Positions 60,529 to 64,000 of a stretch of DNA of 64,000 nt are shown one piece after another. The stretch is from the NCBI GenBank assembly GCA_001897425.1, contig MKSW01000006.1, positions 84,976 through 148,975 of the forward strand. The letters are read 5' to 3'. The position numbers and the translations under genes were made by a program. The DNA is from Actinobacteria bacterium 69-20 (GTDB lineage: Bacteria; Actinomycetota; Actinomycetes; Mycobacteriales; Nakamurellaceae). The notes under the pieces are model-generated. The model saw nothing but the letters and a program-made list of their open reading frames with translations. It did no database searches and was not told the origin of the DNA. Each line of letters starts with the position of its first letter. Within the stretch, counting starts at the first letter, position 1.

Positions 60529-61743
60529 GTGCCTGAGGCTGTGATCGTCGCGATCGCCCGGTCCCCTATCGGCCGCGCCCGCGTCGGGTCGCTCTGCCAG
60601 ATGCGCCCGGATGACCTGCTCGCGGACATGATCAGCGCAGCGCTGGCGAAGGTGCCGGAACTCGATCCGACCTCTGTGGATGACGTGATGGTCGGGTGCG
60701 GTGGCACGGCGGGCGAGCAAGGATTCAATATTGCCCGGGTTGCCGCGGTACTGGCCGGTTTGGACTCGGTCCCGGGCACGACAGTGAACCGGTACTGCTC
60801 GTCGAGCTTGCAGACGACGCGGATGGCCTTTCACGCGATCAAGGCCGGCGAGGGTGGGGTGTTCATCTCGGCGGGGGTGGAGTCGCTGTCACGTCCGGGA
60901 TTCGCTGTGGCCGATGACTCCCAGTATGCCAATCCGCGCTTCGAGGCGGCCGCGGCGCGGGCCGCGCAGGTAGCGCAGGGCACCACCGGCTGGTCCGACC
61001 CGCGGGAGGATGGTGCGCTCCCTGACGTGTACATCGCGATGGGACAGACCGCGGAGAACGTCGCCCGCTATCGGGGTATCACCCGCGCCGAACAGGACGA
61101 GTTCGGTGTGCGGTCGCAGAATCTGGCGGAACAGGCGGTCGCGGCCGGTTTCTGGGCCACGGATATCACCCCGGTGACCCTGCCGGACGGCAGCATCGTG
61201 GATCGCGATGACAGCCCGCGCCCCGGGGTGACTATCGACGCGGTCTCGGCGCTGCAACCGGTGTTCCGGCCGAATGGGACCGTCACGGCCGGCAATTGCT
61301 GTCCGCTCAATGATGGCGCTGCCGCGATCGTGATCATGTCGGATATCACGGCGAAGGACCTAGGGCTGACCCCGCTGGCGCGGATCATCTCCACCGGAGT
61401 GTCCGGTCTATCACCCGAGATCATGGGCCTTGGTCCGGTAGCGGCATCGAACCAGGCCCTGGCTCGGGCGGGGGTGTCGATTGACGATATCGATCTGGTG
61501 GAGATCAACGAAGCCTTCGCCGCGCAGGTGATTCCCTCCGCCCGGGATCTAGGGGTTCCGATGGAGAAGCTGAACGTCTGCGGCGGCGCGATCGCCGTTG
61601 GTCATCCCTTCGGCATGACCGGGGCGCGTATCACCTCCACGCTGATCAACGCGCTGCGCTGGCACGATAAGCAGTACGGGCTTGAGACGATGTGCGTGGG
61701 CGGCGGGCAGGGTATGGCCATGGTCGTGGAGCGCCTGTCATGA
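60529..61743 (+). CDS. acetyl-CoA acyltransferase (thiolase)
   Basis: 404 residues. The acyl-enzyme Cys lies in NRYCSSSLQTT (about residue 90). GGAIAVGHPFGMTGARI carries the catalytic His, CVGGGQG the second Cys, and VEINEAFAAQV the NEAF motif. GTG start at 60529. Its stop overlaps the SDR start (ATGA). GC content returns to the backbone level here, unlike the genes just upstream. It would perform the final cleavage step of a beta-oxidation-like route. Confidence 0.92.
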   Translation: MPEAVIVAIARSPIGRARVGSLCQMRPDDLLADMISAALAKVPELDPTSVDDVMVGCGGTAGEQGFNIARVAAVLAGLDSVPGTTVNRYCSSSLQTTRMAFHAIKAGEGGVFISAGVESLSRPGFAVADDSQYANPRFEAAAARAAQVAQGTTGWSDPREDGALPDVYIAMGQTAENVARYRGITRAEQDEFGVRSQNLAEQAVAAGFWATDITPVTLPDGSIVDRDDSPRPGVTIDAVSALQPVFRPNGTVTAGNCCPLNDGAAAIVIMSDITAKDLGLTPLARIISTGVSGLSPEIMGLGPVAASNQALARAGVSIDDIDLVEINEAFAAQVIPSARDLGVPMEKLNVCGGAIAVGHPFGMTGARITSTLINALRWHDKQYGLETMCVGGGQGMAMVVERLS

Positions 61744-62504
61744 GCGCCTCCGATCAGCGGTTTGCGGGGAAGACCGCGATTGTCACCGCGGCCAGCCGCG
61801 GTATTGGGTTGGCCATCGCGCGGAGGCTGGTTGACAACGGAGCCCGGGTGGTGATCACCGCCCGCAACCAGGATGCGCTGGGCGCGGCAGCCCTCGAATT
61901 GGGCGCCGACCGCGCGATAGCGGTGGTCGGTAAGGCCGATGACGAACAGCATCAGGACGCCACGATCGCGACCGCGATCGAAGAATTCGGCGGGGTCGAT
62001 CTGCTGGTCAACAACGCCGGTGTGAACCCGATCTACGGGCCGCTGGCCGATCTCGACTTGGGCGCGGCCCGTAAGGTCGTCGAGGTCAACGATCTCGCGG
62101 CAATCTCCTGGACCCGTAAGGTCGTGGCGGCATCGATGGGCGATCGTGGCGGGGCAGTGGTCAACATTTCCTCGGTCGCCGCGCTGACACCCCCTGCCGG
62201 GATCGGCTTCTACGGTGCGAGCAAAGCGATGCTCCTGCACCTGACCAGGCAGTTTGCCCTGGAATTGGCACCCAAGGTGCGAGTCAACGCGGTCGCCCCC
62301 GCGGTCGTCAAAACCCGTTTCGCTGCCGCCCTGTACGAGGGCCGTGAGCAGAGCGTCGCGGCCCGTTATCCACTCGGGCGGCTCGGTGAGGTCGCGGATG
62401 TCGCTGGCCCGGTGTCGTTCCTGCTCTCCGACGATGCCGCGTGGATCACCGGGCAGGTCATCGTCATCGATGGCGGCGCCACGCTCACCGGCGGAGTGGA
62501 ATGA
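61740..62504 (+). CDS. short-chain dehydrogenase/reductase
   Basis: 254 residues. Classical SDR: TAASRGIGLAIAR (NAD(P) motif TGxxxGxG, with Ala-Ala-Ser for the usual Gly), LVNNAGVNP, catalytic Ser in NISSVAAL and YGASK (Tyr-x3-Lys), then the FabG-like end ITGQVIVIDGGATLTGG. Likely a 3-hydroxyacyl-CoA or alcohol dehydrogenase in the pathway. The start at 61740 overlaps the thiolase stop, and the stop overlaps the HAD start. Confidence 0.9.
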   Translation: MSASDQRFAGKTAIVTAASRGIGLAIARRLVDNGARVVITARNQDALGAAALELGADRAIAVVGKADDEQHQDATIATAIEEFGGVDLLVNNAGVNPIYGPLADLDLGAARKVVEVNDLAAISWTRKVVAASMGDRGGAVVNISSVAALTPPAGIGFYGASKAMLLHLTRQFALELAPKVRVNAVAPAVVKTRFAAALYEGREQSVAARYPLGRLGEVADVAGPVSFLLSDDAAWITGQVIVIDGGATLTGGVE

Positions 62505-63280
62505 ATAAATTTGCCACGCCGACTGCATCCAGCAGCGCTCGTGCCGTCGCCGCGGTCGTTTTCGATTACGGCGGGGTGATGACCACGCCGATGAGGGGCT
62601 CGATTAACGCGGGGCTTGTCCACGATGGGATCGACCGTATCTCCTTTACGACAGCCCTTCGATCGTGGCTATCACGCTCTGCACCCAACGGCACTCCCAT
62701 TCACCGGCTGGAGACCGGTGAGTTGGACCCGGTCGAGTTCGAACATCTGCTGGCTGCCGAATTACGCAGTCTCGACGGCAGTCCTGTCGATCCGGCTGGC
62801 CTACTGCGTCGGCTGTTCGCGCAAATGACGCCGGAGCCGACGATGTTCAAGCTCGTCGCGGATCTCCGTGCTGCTGGGGTGCGGGTGGCATTGCTTTCCA
62901 ACAGCTGGGGCAACGCATATCCGAGGGAGGAACTCGATGTGATGTTCGATGCGGTCGTGATCTCCGCGGAGGTGGGCTTGCGCAAACCGCAGCCCGCAAT
63001 CTACCGGATAGTCCTAGATCGCCTGGGCCTGCCTGCTGCGGGTGCCGTTTTCATCGATGACGCCGAGCCGAACCTCATCGGCGCCGCCGAGGTCGGATTG
63101 GATACTCTGCTGCACACCTCGGCGACCGTCACTCGCTCCCTGTTGGCCCGGCATATCCCTGCCCTTGACTCGACCGTCGATGCCGCCCGGCCGGAGGATG
63201 GCCTCACTGGCACCGTTGCTACGACGATCCGTTCACCCCGACCCGATCATGGTCGGCCCACAGCCGCGACGACGTCCTGA
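62501..63280 (+). CDS. HAD-superfamily hydrolase (subfamily IA, GGV type)
   Basis: 259 residues. Motif I VVFDYGGVMTTP (nucleophile Asp, Gly at the second acidic position), motif II VALLSNSWGN, Lys in GLRKPQPAIYRIVL and motif IV VFIDDAEPNLIGAAEVG. HADs of this subgroup occur beside acyl-CoA dehydrogenase and phosphotransferase genes in actinobacterial catabolic clusters (ACAD10-like). The last 45 residues look random, and another frame over 63205-63303 reads better (ending VLTITFGEE), so the C-terminus may be frameshifted. Confidence 0.82.
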   Translation: MNKFATPTASSSARAVAAVVFDYGGVMTTPMRGSINAGLVHDGIDRISFTTALRSWLSRSAPNGTPIHRLETGELDPVEFEHLLAAELRSLDGSPVDPAGLLRRLFAQMTPEPTMFKLVADLRAAGVRVALLSNSWGNAYPREELDVMFDAVVISAEVGLRKPQPAIYRIVLDRLGLPAAGAVFIDDAEPNLIGAAEVGLDTLLHTSATVTRSLLARHIPALDSTVDAARPEDGLTGTVATTIRSPRPDHGRPTAATTS

Positions 63281-63309
63281 CCATCACCTTCGGCGAGGAG
63301 TGAACCCCT

Positions 63310-64000
63310 GTGGCAGCACGAACGGCAATCATCACCGGCGCGGCTCGCGGGATCGGCGCCGGTGTAGCGAAACGTATGGCGGCGGAGGGTTACTCAGTCG
63401 CCGTCGTCGACCTGGATGAGGCGTCGGCGCAGTGCTGCGCCGACGAGATCACCGCCGCGGGAGGTGCAGCCGTCGCGATCGGCGCAGACGTGTCCGATGA
63501 GGCTGCTGCGCAGGCCGCCGTCGACCAGACTGCCGAGCGGCTCGGACCGCCGCTAGTACTGGTCAACAACGCAGGCATCATTAGGGACAATCTGTTGTTC
63601 AAGATGACGATCGCCGATTGGGACGCGGTCATGGCCGTGCACCTGCGTGGCGCGTTTTTGATGAGCCGCGCCGCGCAGGTGCATATGACAGCGGCGAAGT
63701 GGGGACGGATCATCAATTTGTCCTCGACGTCGGCGCTGGGCAACCGCGGCCAGGCCAACTATGCCGCGGCGAAGGCCGGCGTGCAGGGCTTCACCAAGAC
63801 CCTCGCCATCGAGCTGGGCCGGTTCGGGGTGACGGTCAACGCCATCGCCCCCGGCTTCATCGAGACCGATATGACCCGGGCGACTGCCGCGCGCATCGGC
63901 GTGGATTTCGAGGACTTCAAAAAGGCGGTCATCGCCGAGGTCCCTGTGGCGCGCGGCGGCACACCCGATGATATCGCGCACGCCGCATCGTTCTTCGCCT
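63310..64000 (+). CDS. FabG-like short-chain dehydrogenase (3' end beyond window)
   Basis: GTG start at 63310 after a GAGGAG site; open to the last base, 230 codons visible. Sequence features: ITGAARGIGAGVAKRM (TGxxxGIG), LVNNAGIIRDNLLFKM, INLSSTSAL (catalytic Ser), NYAAAKAGVQGFTKTLA (Tyr-x3-Lys), and VNAIAPGFIETDMT. This is a close match to FabG/PhaB 3-oxoacyl reductases. About 20 C-terminal residues are missing. It follows the HAD gene by 29 bp and is probably part of the same operon. Confidence 0.88.
   Translation, partial: MAARTAIITGAARGIGAGVAKRMAAEGYSVAVVDLDEASAQCCADEITAAGGAAVAIGADVSDEAAAQAAVDQTAERLGPPLVLVNNAGIIRDNLLFKMTIADWDAVMAVHLRGAFLMSRAAQVHMTAAKWGRIINLSSTSALGNRGQANYAAAKAGVQGFTKTLAIELGRFGVTVNAIAPGFIETDMTRATAARIGVDFEDFKKAVIAEVPVARGGTPDDIAHAASFFA

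Noticed and set aside
1..64000. CRISPR arrays, rRNA genes, insertion sequences or prophage genes
   Set aside because: No array of regularly spaced repeats, no rRNA signature, and no transposase, integrase or phage structural protein was seen in any frame.

Overview
The window is high-GC DNA from an actinobacterium, most likely of the order Mycobacteriales (the Tsukamurella/Gordonia/Tomitella/Rhodococcus neighbourhood; the genus cannot be fixed by eye). The reasons are a dnaK-grpE-dnaJ-hspR operon with HAIR operators and a HAIR-controlled clpB, a mycobacterial-type dCTP deaminase, an EtfD-like membrane Fe-S oxidoreductase, GTG and leaderless starts, and purB close to purC. Sampled lines of the backbone run near 70% G+C.

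Layout. 0-13.8 kb: tRNA-Gly, an O6-alkylguanine methyltransferase divergent from dcd, a VapBC module, the EtfD-like protein, a GH15 glycosidase, two drug/metabolite-type exporters, a PAS-GGDEF-EAL protein and a large TPM-domain coiled-coil protein. 14-18.6 kb: the Hsp70 operon. 18.6-25.3 kb (minus strand): an RpiR regulator, a metallophosphoesterase, a PhnEECD-type importer and a HAD phosphatase. These look like one organophosphorus uptake and hydrolysis operon without C-P lyase. 25.4-28 kb: a DHA2 exporter with its TetR regulator. 28-35.3 kb: clpB, two PLP aminotransferases, a HAD hydrolase, a 57-residue membrane protein and peptidase E. 35.3-37 kb: a gene-poor stretch ending in a toxin/antitoxin pair. 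37.2-43.7 kb: a DUF1800/DUF1501 pair, a metallo-beta-lactamase-fold protein, an EamA transporter, and an ECF sigma factor with a membrane partner. 43.8-48.8 kb: purB, GNAT, mgtC, purC and a thiolase. 49-53.2 kb: a complete ABC importer.

53.3-60.4 kb is visibly AT-richer (about 42% G+C in one sampled line) and looks acquired: crotonase, acyl-CoA ligase, a PotDABC-like importer and a TetR regulator, all tightly coupled on the plus strand behind one leaderless promoter. It continues at normal GC into thiolase, SDR, HAD and a FabG-like SDR cut by the window edge. Together this reads as uptake, CoA activation and beta-oxidation-like breakdown of one organic acid of unknown identity.

The strongest unexplained signal is a dispersed, non-palindromic 13-bp word, TATGACGMTGTTC. 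It has nine exact copies and many near copies between 0.8 and 43.4 kb, on both strands, in intergenic DNA and inside genes in different reading frames. Two pairs of copies form hairpins just downstream of stop codons. A second repeat family, a hairpin with a fixed 28-nt loop, occurs twice at gene 3' ends (11.6 and 32.1 kb).
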